This document shows positions 23,501 through 35,482 of a stretch of 64,000 nt of DNA, in pieces. A program made the position numbers and the translations under genes. The stretch comes from Mortierella alpina (lineage: Eukaryota > Mortierellomycota > Mortierellomycetes > Mortierellales > Mortierellaceae). The stretch's first letter is position 1. Each line of letters opens with the position of its first letter. Location: assembly GCA_029449245.1 (NCBI GenBank), contig JANATF010000013.1, positions 310,001 through 374,000 of the forward strand. The letters run 5' to 3'. Under the pieces are notes generated by a model. It worked only from the letters and a program-made list of their open reading frames with translations. It did no database searches and was not told the DNA's origin.

Positions 23501-25269
23501 ACGTGTAAGCGGGATGTGGATCTCGGTCAGAATGTCCCTTTGTGGATCCAAAAGTGTCTTGCGATAGCCCGTAAAAAACTCGGTAGCGGGCACAGATCGA
23601 GCTGCGGCACAATCAGCAGGCTGCTCGGATGAGAGAATCCGGAAGGATGCATTGGCCGCAATAAAGACAGGGTTCAGGTCCGAGATGGGCGAGGCCGTGG
23701 CAATATTTCCAGCGACCGAGGCTGTGTTTCGGATCTGATGTCCTGCAAAGTATTCTATATTGGCCAGGAACGCGCGCAGCACATGTGCTTGACTGTCCGA
23801 GACGACGTCCATGGCCTCCTGAAGGGCTTTTTGAAAGTTGCTGATCGTGACATTGGCGCCGACAGTGAGGAAGCCCTTCTCGGGCTCGATTTTGATCTGG
23901 CGGAGCTCTGCAATGTCATGCAGGTATACCAGAGGCGAGTACTGCATGTGCTTAAATTTCGTCTCGATGCCCACCTCCGTGTTACCTCCAACGAATTTTG
24001 CTTGTGGGTAGATGGCTTTGATTTCTAAAACCTCTTCAAGAGTCGTGGGTCGAAACCATTGCGTCTTTCGGCCGTGAAAGTAAAGCGGCTGAGCTGTCTT
24101 TTTCATCAGCCGGGGTGGGAAGATGAGCTCCTGTGTAGGGTCCCACTTCTTGAACAAAACGGACGGGAATCGGACCGAGCTTTCTTGCGGGACGGTTGTG
24201 TCCTTCTCGAGGACCTTACAGCATCCTCCCTCTGCGCCTGCGCCTCCACAGCATCCCCCGTTGCTTGATCCATCGCGCTTTTTGCTCAATTGCCCAGGGA
24301 CTGCAAATGATTTTGCAGCGTCGAGAATGGGTCGGTAGCCTGTGCAGCGGCATAGGTTCCCGTCAAAGGACTCCTCAATTTCCTGCTCCGAGGGCGTTGG
24401 GTTGTTTCGGAGCATGGTATACAATGACATGGCGATACCAGGCGTGCAGAAACCGCACTGTGAGCTATGGAAGAGCGCCAAGTATCTGTTACCACACAAT
24501 ACACTAACAACATGCAAAAAAAATATAGGGTTCACCATTTGCACACAATACAATACCCAAAGCACAATGCAATCCGCTCCTGCACGGGATGCGGGTTCTT
24601 GTGGTCTCCAAGACCCTCAATGGTCATGACATGCTTGCCATCGACTGAGCAGAGCGGCGTAAGGCAGCCGTTGACGTTCAGGTGTTGAATGTGCTGTGTG
24701 GTCTTGTCGTAGGATGATACCATAACGGTGCAGGCACCTACAGCATCAAAATGAGGTTTTGCTCTGGTTTAAAGGTCTTGATCCTCTTTTCTTCCCAGCT
24801 CTGACACCCCCATTCTTCTCGAATCTCGGATTTCTTGGGCTTCGGATTTTTTTTTCTTTCTTTTTGCCATGAGGTTGCACAATTCATGCAAACCGAATAG
24901 TAATAAGATACACAGAGCGCCCTTTTAGATCTAATTGCGGCTATAGCGGCGATAACCCGAAGCGACAAGAAGGAAAGGGGGCACAGGAAAGACTCTCACG
25001 CTATTCTGATATGCTGCGGACCGCTTGGTATGACCCCATGGGACCAAGCATTTGACTGATATTTGATAGTCATCACCCATCGACGGCTTTTCGCATCACT
25101 TACCACATCCGCCCTCGGCACACCCCAATTTCGTCCCTGTGAGTCCAATGGAGCGAACATATTGTAGCAGCGTGGTGTCTGGATCTGGGTTGTCAAGAAT
25201 GACCTCTGTGCCGTTCAGGTAGAAGTGCAGGATGCTCGAGAACCGCTTGAGGTTTAGGACGGGCGCCAT
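20576..25269 (-). CDS. XDH: Xanthine dehydrogenase
   Basis: A molybdo-flavoprotein oxidising hypoxanthine to xanthine and urate with NAD+, in purine nitrogen recovery. Exons on the minus strand: 25269-25104, 24737-24557, 24464-22975, 22886-22045, 21955-20576 (4059 nt, 1352 residues). Domains in order: plant-type 2Fe-2S ([13 protein letters not shown]), second 2Fe-2S ([21 protein letters not shown]), a Cys/Gly-rich linker ([14 protein letters not shown]), FAD domain ([20 protein letters not shown]), then the molybdopterin domains ([23 protein letters not shown], and [12 protein letters not shown] with the catalytic Glu). The Glu in GGKETR and the Arg in FRGFG are the purine-binding pair that aldehyde oxidases lack, so XDH is preferred. 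The last junction was placed by the alignment [17 protein letters not shown], which uses a GTATTA donor. Appears intact. Confidence 0.97.
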
Positions 25270-25937
25270 GTTGCTGTAAACGTTTGCTTGGTCGACTGAC
25301 TACGCTGAGGAAGATATAGACAGAAGGCCGCAAAGGGACGGTGGGATCAATGCCAGGGCGACGGAGAGATGGGATCTGGCTAGGTTTTAGGATGAGAGCA
25401 AAGAGCGAAGAGGCGAAAGGCTGAGAATGTGGCTATATAGCGTTGTGTAAGTGTTAAGGGCAGCGGCGCTGCACGTAAAGAATAGGAGTGCGTTTGAATG
25501 TGTTTTATTTTCTATTACAAAACCACCATGTCAGCGAACGCGTGGCGGTATTAATGTGGGTGGCTGGGCAAAGCTCTTCGACCCAGTTATCCACGACGAT
25601 GGGTGTCCTCCACGAACGGAGGACTCGAGGAGAGCGTGTAGTAAAAGAAATGCGAATAATGGAATAGAAAAGGTATACTATGGCATGGCATGACATGGTG
25701 AATATAAAACTAAAATATGATCTCCGCCTCGGTTCGCGTAACTATCCAATTTCCAACCAAGTCGAAGGACGAGTAAGGTCCTTTGAGTGGAACTCAAAGT
25801 GGGCGTCATGCTTAACGGACGCTTTTAAAATACAAAGAGGGGTTGTTGAACTAAGGAGGAAGGGGGGTGGGGGTGTGGCCTCTTGTAGTCTTGGCTTTAT
25901 CAGTTCGTTTTCCCAAATTCATCCAGCATAAGTTCTC
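25270..25937. promoter_or_regulatory. Intergenic region and presumed XDH promoter
   Basis: A 668-nt spacer lies between the XDH start and the stop of the seven-helix gene on the same strand. A TATA-like box (CTATATAGCC on the minus strand, 25431-25440) lies about 165 nt upstream of the XDH ATG. No gene is seen. Confidence 0.5.
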
Positions 25938-27560
25938 TTAGTATTCAGAGTTGCTGCCATTAGTCTGCTGATGATACTGCTCGACGTAGCTTTCAACTGT
26001 GACCGAGATGTGCGAGTCCGCTGGCGCGACCTGCTTCTCGGTTGTCACCTGGGTGTTGGGGGTCTGTCGACGGTCGTTCGAAGACTTCTCCACAGAGGTC
26101 GCTCGGCCTCCACCTCCACGGGAGGTCACCCAATGGACCGTCATGGCATTGAGTGTCACGTCGACCGTGCATGAGGCCAAGCAGATGAGACCACGCTCTT
26201 GGCCCTTGAACAGCACCAACGTGAAGACGTTGCCGGTACTCAGGATCAAGGCGATCAAAGAACCCATCAGAGTACGACGCGCGACATCACGGAGTTTACC
26301 CTTGGAGGGACCCTGAAGCATCGAGGTCGAGGACATCAATGGGCGGATGAAGAGTAGCGTCAACCAACTGGAGATGAAGATATCGTACAGAATCAGGGTC
26401 ACGGAGGCTGGGGGCAAGAGGCCAATTCTGCATTCGCCGTTGGGCAACAGCTCAGACACTCGGTAGATGATCATAAGACAGAAGATGATCAGATAGGGCA
26501 CAAGGAGACCCAAGTTGATACGGTACAGCTATTGTTGACAGTCGCGTAAAATACACGAGTGGGACCGTGTTACAGTCAATTGTATGTTTTTTTACGTAAA
26601 CCTGCCAAGTCAAAAAACGGTGGGGCGCAGAGAGAGAGGAACGTACCATAAAGTTGCTGCGGGTGGTGCCGACGGCTGTAACGACATAGACCTTCTCCAT
26701 AAGGAACAGGTAGATGATAATCTTACTCATTGCATATAGTACAATGCACGAGTAGACGGACATGGTGCAAGAAACTTCATTAAAGTTGTTGGTCTGGACC
26801 AACATAGCAGCGACCAGTGAGAATGTCCATGAGATGATGTACAGAGCCACGACCAGACCACGAGCGTAGTTGATCGTGTTCAACTTGGTTCCTGCGGTCT
26901 TACGACCGAACAGGACTGACATCAGTGAGATGGATGCCAGTGAGATGAACAAAGAGATAGACTCTATTAAAGCGTCATTCAAGAGGAAATGTGGTTAGAG
27001 GGACAGGTTCCAATACGGGGGTATACCCGTACCTGGGCGCAAGTGGGAGCACGGGGGTGTGGGTTAAATGAAATTAACGTGGATAGTCAAGGGTTTTGGG
27101 TTGTTGGCACGGACAGGGATCGATCGAGGCAGTGCTTCTAGAATGAGCAGGTACAGATGAGTTCTAGAGCAGGGCGCACAGGGGCAAGCTTGTGGAGGAG
27201 AAGGGGTGGGGGTGAGGGTGTTGTGTTTTGCGTTATATGCCTTCTCTTTCACCATGCCCCTGAAATCAAATTGTCGAGATGAGCAATCATCCTTCAGGTT
27301 CTTGCATAAGAGTGGCGAAACAAAGCAGTGTGTAGGGGAGCTTAGCGTTCACGCAAGCAACAGAGAATGATGATGACTTGCAGGGTGCTTCGGCGTATTC
27401 TTTTGTGAGTATATGGACTGAGCGCGATGTAAAATAAGGGCTCGTTTGTTGTGGATTTAGAAGCACACTTGTTGGTAATGGGACTATGGAACAAGGTGGT
27501 TGTGCTCGACCGCGCGATGGTGGGTCTGGACTTTTTACCTTCTGGATCAGGAGTAAACAT
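25938..27560 (-). CDS. Seven-helix membrane protein, GPCR-like, unknown ligand
   Basis: Exons on the minus strand: 27560-27539 (22 nt), 26963-26647, 26528-25938 (930 nt, 309 residues). The tiny first exon encodes MFTPDPE plus one base and joins in phase across a 575-nt intron. Seven hydrophobic segments are visible: SISLFISLASISLMSVLFG; GLVVALYIISWTFSLVAAML; a Cys-containing third helix ending IIIYLFLMEKVYVV; NLGLLVPYLIIFCLMIIY; ILYDIFISSWLTLLFIRPL; LMGSLIALILSTGNVFTLVL; and LICLASCTVDVTLNAMTVHW. The short N-terminus and the soluble, Ser/Thr/Gln-rich C-tail of about 65 residues fit a receptor-like topology. I cannot name the family. A signalling role is inference from topology alone. Confidence 0.72.
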
Positions 27561-30500
27561 GATGAGAGATTGCTGTTCCTGTTACGGTATTAGTGAGGGG
27601 TTATTGAGGGGAGAGGGCGGGTCAAAAGGCCGAGGATGAAGCCGATAGAGGCAACGGTTGTTCGAGAGGATTGGCGACGGTGTGTGTGAGTAGAGGGGAT
27701 GTTCTTGGGGGGATGGATCACAGTCTCCCTGTTTGAACATTAAGCAATGAGAAGGGTGAAATATTAGCAATGCCGCAACGACGCGGGTGCCATAGCATCT
27801 CACGCTCGTTTGAAGAGGATCAGTAAACTTACGAGAGGGCGTGGAGGATGCGCTGTGAATGGGATGCCGAGGGCTGACGAAGGCCTGGTGGACTTTTTTT
27901 CTTTGAGACGAGAACAAAGATAGAAAAGCGAGAGGATCAAGAGGAAAAGAAAAGTAGAAAAACGAGACGTTGGAGACGACGGGGGCGGAGACGTCTTTAT
28001 ATCCTGCGCTCGAGGCAAGGGCTACTCTAGGTAGAGCGACAGTCTGGGTTCGTATTGAAGAACTTGGGGTTGGAGTGTAGTCAACGCTCTTGAGAGAGCC
28101 AGGAGGGGGTCCAGGAAAGGAAGCAGGATTGTGAGAATGAGAGGCGAGTGTGAGACGCAGACAAAGCAGGCACGCAGAGGACCAAGAGTGAGGGGAGGAC
28201 AAAAAAAAAGAGCGCTAAAAGGGGGCCTCAGAAGACGACAGAATACAGCATGCTGATCATGAAGCGTTGGCCGTGTGTTTGACAATGTGGCAAGCCGCAC
28301 TAGAGGAAGACGGTGAGAGAAGCAAGGAGGGGCGCAGATTGACAAAAAAACACGCCAATGTTGTATGTGGAAGAAAGCACATAATATTTCAACAAAGCAT
28401 GGTCAATGGACCCAAAAAAAAAACGACCACCCGGCATTCTGCCCTCAACTTTTTTTTCAAAGGGGAGTGAAGACACGTCCGAGAAGAAAAAACACCACGG
28501 CAAGGCAGAGCCAAAGGGGCAACGGAGGCTGCTTCCAACGCTATTCTGCAACATGTTGCAGGCTTAGTACCCGTATTGGTGCATCGCCTGGCCGCCCATG
28601 GCGCGCCTACCCCTCACATGTACATGAAATATGCACGGACAAGAAGAGTCAGGCATAAATATAATCATTCACGCACACATGGTGCAAACGACACAGAGAG
28701 CAACGATGGGCAAAGCGCTAGAAAGAAAAGCGATAGAATGAGAGGAAGAGAGAGCAAGAGGAGAAGGGGATGAAAGCGCAACGTGCATTAATTGGTCCAT
28801 GCAGCGCCGTGCTTTCTTCCTTTTGCGTCTGCCTTCCTTTGTTTACTATTTACAATGTTGCACCGTGCAAGTTACTCCCCCTGAATTAGTACCAGAATTC
28901 AAGAAGAAGGGCATGGGCCGAGAGCTTTATTACAACATACAAGCACACACGCTACCTCTTGCATGGTTCTGGCATCTTGACGTCTGGCTCCGAGCTTTTA
29001 TGACCGTCTCCAAAACGTACGCTCTAGGCAATTATAGTCGACCTTTTTTCGGCATGACGCAATCCATTCATGTAATCCAAGGTAGGCTTGTCATGAACAG
29101 GGGACAACCAGCGAGAGCGGTTGCATGTCGAGATGCCGACAAGCAGCTACAAACTTCGGCAAGGACCGAGATGACACGAAGCAAAGAGTGCCACAACAAA
29201 AAAGGCTGCACTGGCCATGCTAATTGGATTTTTTTTGGAAGTATGCGAGGAGGGAGGCTCATAGTGGTTCGAGTTTGAGAATGGACCCGACGGACGCTCA
29301 GGGCTAACAAAGTTTCTATAGCAACAAAAAGCGCAACGCTGAAAGTGGAACTGGCCAGCGTTCTGCTATGCAACCAAGGGCTACAGGGTTGGCTGGTCGG
29401 GTGCAATGCAACACGGAGACATTGCAGAGGACACTGGCCAAAATAGTCAACAGAAAGAGCCGTGCGAGGGCTATTCATGCACTGCAGCTATGGCTGTTGC
29501 TTCTGCGGAAAAAGCGAGGCAAAGGGATAGGCCGCAATTGGCCTACATTATGAGGATCAAGGAGACTCTGCTACAACCTAAACTAAGGGGTTTGGTCCAA
29601 CAGAGAGGGATGCGGCCCTCAACCCAGATCGAGATTACAGATCTTCAAGGTCTAGGTTTTGCTAGGTTTGCTTGGTTCAGGTCCCAGAGGGTCAATTGTC
29701 CCGAGCAGAGTAGGGTGCGCAATCACACTTTGGTATCTTGCACGGCATATCCGCTGGGCATCTTTTGTAGACGCCTTCTACACATGTAACCTAGCTTAGG
29801 TCATTTTTGAACAAACAAAAACAGACACACCACCATAAGATACATCGTAATCCCATACATGAAGTGTCGAGGCGCCTTCGACAAGCTAGACATAAAAATA
29901 CACTCCCCTTGCAATCGCTCGGCCAGACGAAGAAAAAAACACGGAGAGGGTGTTGCGCCAAAAGAAAACATAAGGACCAGGATCGTCGTCGAGAATATAA
30001 ATCGACGTGGGGCGGGTCAGTTAGAGCAATAGCAGGCTGAGAAGGGAAAACTTTAAGAAGGATCCGCGGCCCGTGGTAGTGGTATATCCAAAGAAATATG
30101 CAGGCACGAACATCCTTCATCACCCTTTGCCATGACTATTCGCTTGCGAAGCAGGGCAACCGTAGACTTTTGAGTATAGTCATTTATTCTAATCTGCGGA
30201 AGGCCAACAAGTGATGATGGTGCTATTCTCCGATATAGAGTAGGCGAGCCCTTCTACTAAAGCAATGTCCCATGGGGTTGGGGGTCCTGCTTATGAAAGA
30301 GCATACATGTCGTGTGTGGGCAAATCTACATCTACAATCGCCGCGAGTAAACGCGGGAACTGAAAATTAGGGGGCATTCAAAGATCGATCATCTCTCAGC
30401 CATAAGAAGCCGCGCATGAATGCTCCAAGCACTGCACACTGGGGCGAACAGTGCACCCACTGTTTTGGCTGCGCCTTTGCTTTGGACGGAGGGAGTAGCT

Positions 30501-31775
30501 TTATTGCTCTGTTGCTCTGTAACAGAGCGACCAGAATGAAGATGCATGATTGTATTTGAATTGCGAACAGCTTCGTTGCATCGGAGTGGCAGCTGTTGCG
30601 CCATGGCCATGGCTTTAGGGAAAAGCCCAGACTGCTTTTTCATCCCCACTTCCGCATGCTGCATTACTTCTGGTGTAGTGTGTCTGAACAAACGAGAGAT
30701 TTGCAGGCTCATGTTCTGCTGCTGGTAATACAAAGAGCCGGATGTTCTGTGCTGCTAATCTCGCACTTTGGTTCTCTTCATGCCAACGAAGCGCGCGTCG
30801 AAAATGCAAACGATCTTTACAGGGCAGGAGGGAAGATGAGAACCAGCCCCCCATTTACTGCACACCCATCAGGAGTTGGTGTATCCTGAAAATCCAAGAG
30901 AGAAAAGTACTCCTCGTTGCCTTACGGTTGACGATATAACGTCGCCCATGGCTGCAACCCTTTGAATTATATAGGAGCGTTTGATTCCGCCCTAAAAAAC
31001 ACAAATATCATACAGAAAAAAATACGACCCCCGCATTTCTCACTTGAGAATAGAACAAGGGGTGCAAAGATAGCCAGGCCGAAGGTCCATTGAGGGGTTG
31101 GAGGGAGACGCGACGAATGGAGGGAGGTTGGAGGTGGGAGAAATAGAGGAGATAATGGACCCGATGCTATGTTTGTATCAGGAAGTAAAGGTAGGGGCGG
31201 GCTCCGATCCGGACTCGTCTTGCGGGCGTGTGGACAAGAATAGACCAGTATGGGAAGCCCAAGCGGGGGTGCATATACCGTGTGCAACTCCCTTTCAGGC
31301 CGTGGATGAGAAAGTATTTATTTGGAACGTCTCTGCACTTGCAAGACATCATGAAGCCGCTTCGAAGCTGGTCCCGAACTGCGCTAGCACTGTACAGTTC
31401 TCATAGTGTGTGCTTCAACTAAATCTGTCAATGGTTTTGCCATGCACGTTGGTCGCCTAGTTATCCAAGGGGTAACGCCCTGGTTTACCGAGATTCACTA
31501 TGAGGCGCGCGCGAAGCAACCAAAGTCATTGGGGATATATATTCATGCAGTCTATTATGGTGATAGCCAGGTGGACCAGCCAAATGGTATTAAGGTAATT
31601 GAGAGTAGGTAAAAAAAACGTAGCATACAGCGGGAAACGAGTAGTGTGTATGTATAGGTTAGATGAACATTCAGGTTAAAAAGATGAAAAGGAAGAGATA
31701 TAGCTTCGATGATGTTTAGTTTCGTCTTCTTCCATGGGTGTGGTCGCTAATGGCAAATTCGTCCACGGACGAGAT
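27561..31775. other. Gene-poor region, 4.2 kb
   Basis: No convincing gene was found. The part near 27840-28220 is purine-rich on the plus strand with a TATA-like stretch (tttatatcc, about 27994-28002) that could serve the minus-strand seven-helix gene if its 5' leader is long. The longest open frames (28799-29278 plus, 159 codons; 30389-30733 minus, 114 codons) lack motifs and are treated as chance. Confidence 0.55.
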
Positions 31776-34700
31776 TCAGTCGTCCTCCAACTCGTCCATC
31801 TCATTCTCGGCTTCAATATCAGCGTCAGCTGCCTCCTGTGCAATCGAAGACTCTTGCGCCGCGCCTGTAAGCTGCCTCTCGCACGGCTCAATTGCATCCT
31901 GCTTCGTAAAGGTTACATCCTCCTCCATAGCCTCGTCTGCTGCATCGACCTGTGGATCAGTCTCCTCCATGGATTCGCACGCACCCTTCTTGGCCTCCTT
32001 CATCTCTGTCTCCTCGCTTGCTAAAGGCTCAAGCTCAGTCTCTTCAACTTTGGGTTTCAATACTAACCCAAAGTCCTCAGACCTGAAGGACGCCACGACA
32101 TTTGGTGGGATCAAGATTCTCCAGCCTGCTGTCTCCACACGCGTGAACTGGGAGTAGTCGATACCCAGCTCCTTCTGGTCCTCGAGTGCGGTATACGAAG
32201 AAGCCTTTGCCACGTCCAGAGCCTCCAGAGCCGGAGAGGTAATGGATCCACAGTTGGGAACTTGCACTCCCAAACCGATCTCGTTATAACCCTCCGCCTT
32301 GTTCCCAGAAAAGTCAACGCCCACGATCTGCAGGCCACCAGAGGCTGGTGTATTCAAGCACGCCTCCTTGTTCGAGTTGTGTCGACGCGCGGCACTAGCA
32401 GCAGCTGCGACCACTGCAGCTGCCGCCGCCTCTGCTGCCGCCGCCGAGGCAGAGGCGCTTGTCATCGGGCTTGTGCAGTTCCCTTCATCATCATCGACTC
32501 GAACACTCAACATCGGCTCTGCTCGTCTCTTCTTGGACGCCCCGTAGCTGTCGTATTCGTCTTCATCAGGAGATGCTGAACGACGACGACCTAGGATCGA
32601 GGACGCGGAGCGAACTAATAGATTTGGGTGCGAAGCAGAGTGCCGGATCGATCGCACAAGTGGTCCGGGTGTCTGACTGAAAGCTGTAACCATGGACGAG
32701 TGCGGGGAGTGCTCAAATGCTTGCACACCTCGGGGCTGTGTGATCTCGATGACGACCTTAGAGCTCTTGCTCAATTGAAGGGCGAGAGCATTGGAGGTGT
32801 CAAGAGCAACAGTGGAGGGAGGTGTATCGGCCAGGTTTGTTGGCGATGTTGCGTTTGGGAAGCAGGTCAGTTTGATCGTATTACGAGGAAGGACCGAGCT
32901 GAGGTCCTTGCTCGACGCAGCGGACGACATGGACGCGTTATAGAGATTAGGGTTGGAACTCGAACGGACAAGAGAATGGCCGTGGCCGCCTCTCTGAAAG
33001 CTTTGGCGGACCCTGGCATACGAACCTACGAAGATGAGAATGATGTATTCATATAAAACCGGTTGTTAGGATCGGAAACCCCCAGGCGCAGGTGTCGTAT
33101 GCCCAACAAAATAAAACTTACGATCTTCAGCCTCTTCAGGAGACAATTCTCGATGAGACAGATCCGTCGAGGGTTGCTGATAGTAAATTCCCGATGATGC
33201 TTGCTGTCCCTGGTGCATATTTCGGCCGCCTTGGTCGTTCCCTGTAGACTGCGAGTGTGAATATCGCATGGGATCGGACCCCGGCATCCGAAGGCTTTGT
33301 GGTATGCTGGACTGATTGTAAGGCATGCGAGGAGAATGCATTGTCTGCTGTTTGCTCTTGCAATCCTGATGCCTCATGGTGCTAGCATGCAGCCTCTCGT
33401 ACTTTTCACGAAGATGGCCGTTCAAATCCTCGACATCGCTAGCTCGTCGATCATAGTAGTGCGCGGATGAGCCTGGAGGAGGCGGGGGTAGCTGTGAAAC
33501 GGAACGCACTTGGCTGGTTGGATGTGGCTGGCTCATTCTGCGTTGATAATAAGATGCCGAGTTGCTTACTTCCTCATAGCGCCCGTCTGGGCCAGGGATC
33601 GGACCCATCTGTGGGGTACCAGCCTCTCCCGGAGACGATTGATGTTGAGATTCGCGGCCAGGTGATGACCTTGATGAAGACGACAAGGCAGGGGAAAGAG
33701 CATTGTCATTCGTCTGACTGCCAACAGGCAAATGTTTGCTTGATGAGGATGGGAGAGGTTGCAACGCTGCAGGATGTGAGAACCTGCGGTCTGTGAGAGC
33801 GTCAGGTCGAGCATGATGCTGGCTACCGTGATAATGAGTCGACTCTCGGCGCAGGATCTGTCGTTGAAGTTGATTCTGCTGATGAGTGTGATACTGCTGG
33901 GCTTGAGGTGAGTATCCGTTGTTGCTGCGGTGTTCACGGAGCTGTTCCTGCTGTTCCAGGTACTGTTGATGACGATGCTGGCCAATGTTTGGGTGCGAGT
34001 GCGAATGGTGCAACTTCTTACCCAGTGGGTGAGAAGGCCCACCTGTAGGAGCCATTGGTCGATTGCCGTAGGGGCGGTAGCGCCTAGAGTCCTCACCCTC
34101 CAGCAAGGGCGATCCAGGCACCTGGAGCTGGTTCGATGGTTGCAGCATACCTGAGCCGTCTCCGTCCATCATTGGAGAATTGGGGCCTGTCGAGGAAGGG
34201 TGTCGAATCAGGTGTTGCTGAACAGAGCCTCGGCGACTGGGAGCCAGCGACATGCGCCGATCGTCTAGAGGATGATGATGACCACCGTTGATGTTCATTT
34301 CTTCAAAACTCTGCTGATGCTCTGCCATCTCGCGCTCCTGCAGCAATAGCATCTTGCGATCGCGGTCCTCCTGCTCTTCATGCTTATGTGACGGCCGGCG
34401 TGATTGTCGTGGCACTGTGGATGGTGGTGGGGCCAATGCGAGAACGTTGTCAGACGAGGGTCCGCTGGAGGATGCTGAGGTCGGTGTGCCAGAGTCGGGC
34501 AAGGAATGGCCGTACACGACGCCTGCGATCATGTTGCGAATCTTGGACTCGCTATACGACTTGTTACAGATGAGGCTCATCGACACCGGTGGTCTGCACT
34601 TGAACCGCAAGTTTCCATCTAATTGGCATGACGGTGCAATAAGGAGAAGGGGGGTAAACGTCAGACAAAAGGAGCTTTTAGGGGCTGGTGGTTGCAAGTG

Positions 34701-35482
34701 GGCCAGCCATTCCCCTTCACGGATGTGCACAGGGTGTGAGAGATCTTACCAGACATGCCATCTCGCTGAATAGTGTTGCGCGAGAAGCACTTTGCGCATG
34801 GGATGAGGTGTCGGTACTGCTTGAACAACGCGATCGTTTCTTCCTGAAGTGCTGATCTAGGGAGGGTCGCCGGCATTGTCCTCAAGGAGCCTCGTCGAGA
34901 TGACGACGGCGCTGTTGCACCACTGTCGGGTGTGGGAGTTGAGGCTGTATTGGGCGACGACATCGGTATCTGGGGCGCGCTGTTGCCAGCGAAGGTGGAT
35001 GAGCCGAGCGGAGCTACATTGGGAGACGTGTCCACCACCAGAGGTATCCTCTCCTGAGACGCGGAATCATTATGTGGATCAGACTCCATGGGTGCAGTCT
35101 CTCCATCTGCATCATCGCCGGCCATAGCAACGTCAGGCTTGTGCAGCGCTGCATGCTGCGAAGGAGGAGCTAGGCCGTGCTCGGATTTTAGCTTGACAAG
35201 CTGCTGGTGTTGCTGTGGGGCGGCGGTGTACGAACTGGAGTGCGATGGAGGCGATCTCGGTCCGGACGCAAACGGATGGATGGGGGTCTCGACAGAGTAG
35301 TCCATGCTGCCGTTCACTTGGTCATCCGTGGCGTCTTCAGCCATCGCACTAGACTTGTTATGTGACCCTAGCGAGTCGCGAGTGTTGCTAGAGGATGATG
35401 GGGTGATGTCGGATGGTTGTTGCGCCAGAGGCCCTCCGACGGATGTAGTGGATATTGAGGTGTGTGACAGAGCAGAAAGCAT
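31776..35482 (-). CDS. Large low-complexity protein with a four-Cys zinc-ribbon-like domain
   Basis: Exons on the minus strand: 35482-34750, 34618-33122, 33025-31776 (3480 nt, 1159 residues). The junctions agree in phase, and the second splits the Cys4 unit's downstream partner regions cleanly. Residues 1-220 are Ser/Pro/His-rich. Then ALFKQYRHLIPCAKC leads into a Cys4 unit C229-x2-C232-x19-C252-x9-C262, with FKCRPPVSMSLICNKSYSES after it and a conserved-looking helix (KIRNMIAGVVYGHSLP). The middle exon is rich in Gln, His and Ser. The last exon has an Ala-rich run, a possible nuclear signal (KKRRAEP) and an acidic tail ending in Asp-Asp. The Cys spacing recalls transposase/InsA-type zinc ribbons, so nucleic-acid binding is a reasonable guess. 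The family is not recognised. The last exon could be a separate gene starting at 32930, but the splice fits well. Confidence 0.72.

Noticed and set aside
28799-29278. 159-codon plus-strand open frame starting with ATG
   Set aside because: It has no family motif, odd composition with many Cys, Arg and Met residues, and sits alone in a gene-poor region. A frame of this length can arise by chance in GC-balanced DNA.
30389-30733. 114-codon minus-strand open frame
   Set aside because: It shows no motif and no support from splice sites or neighbours, and overlapping frames on the other strand are equally open.
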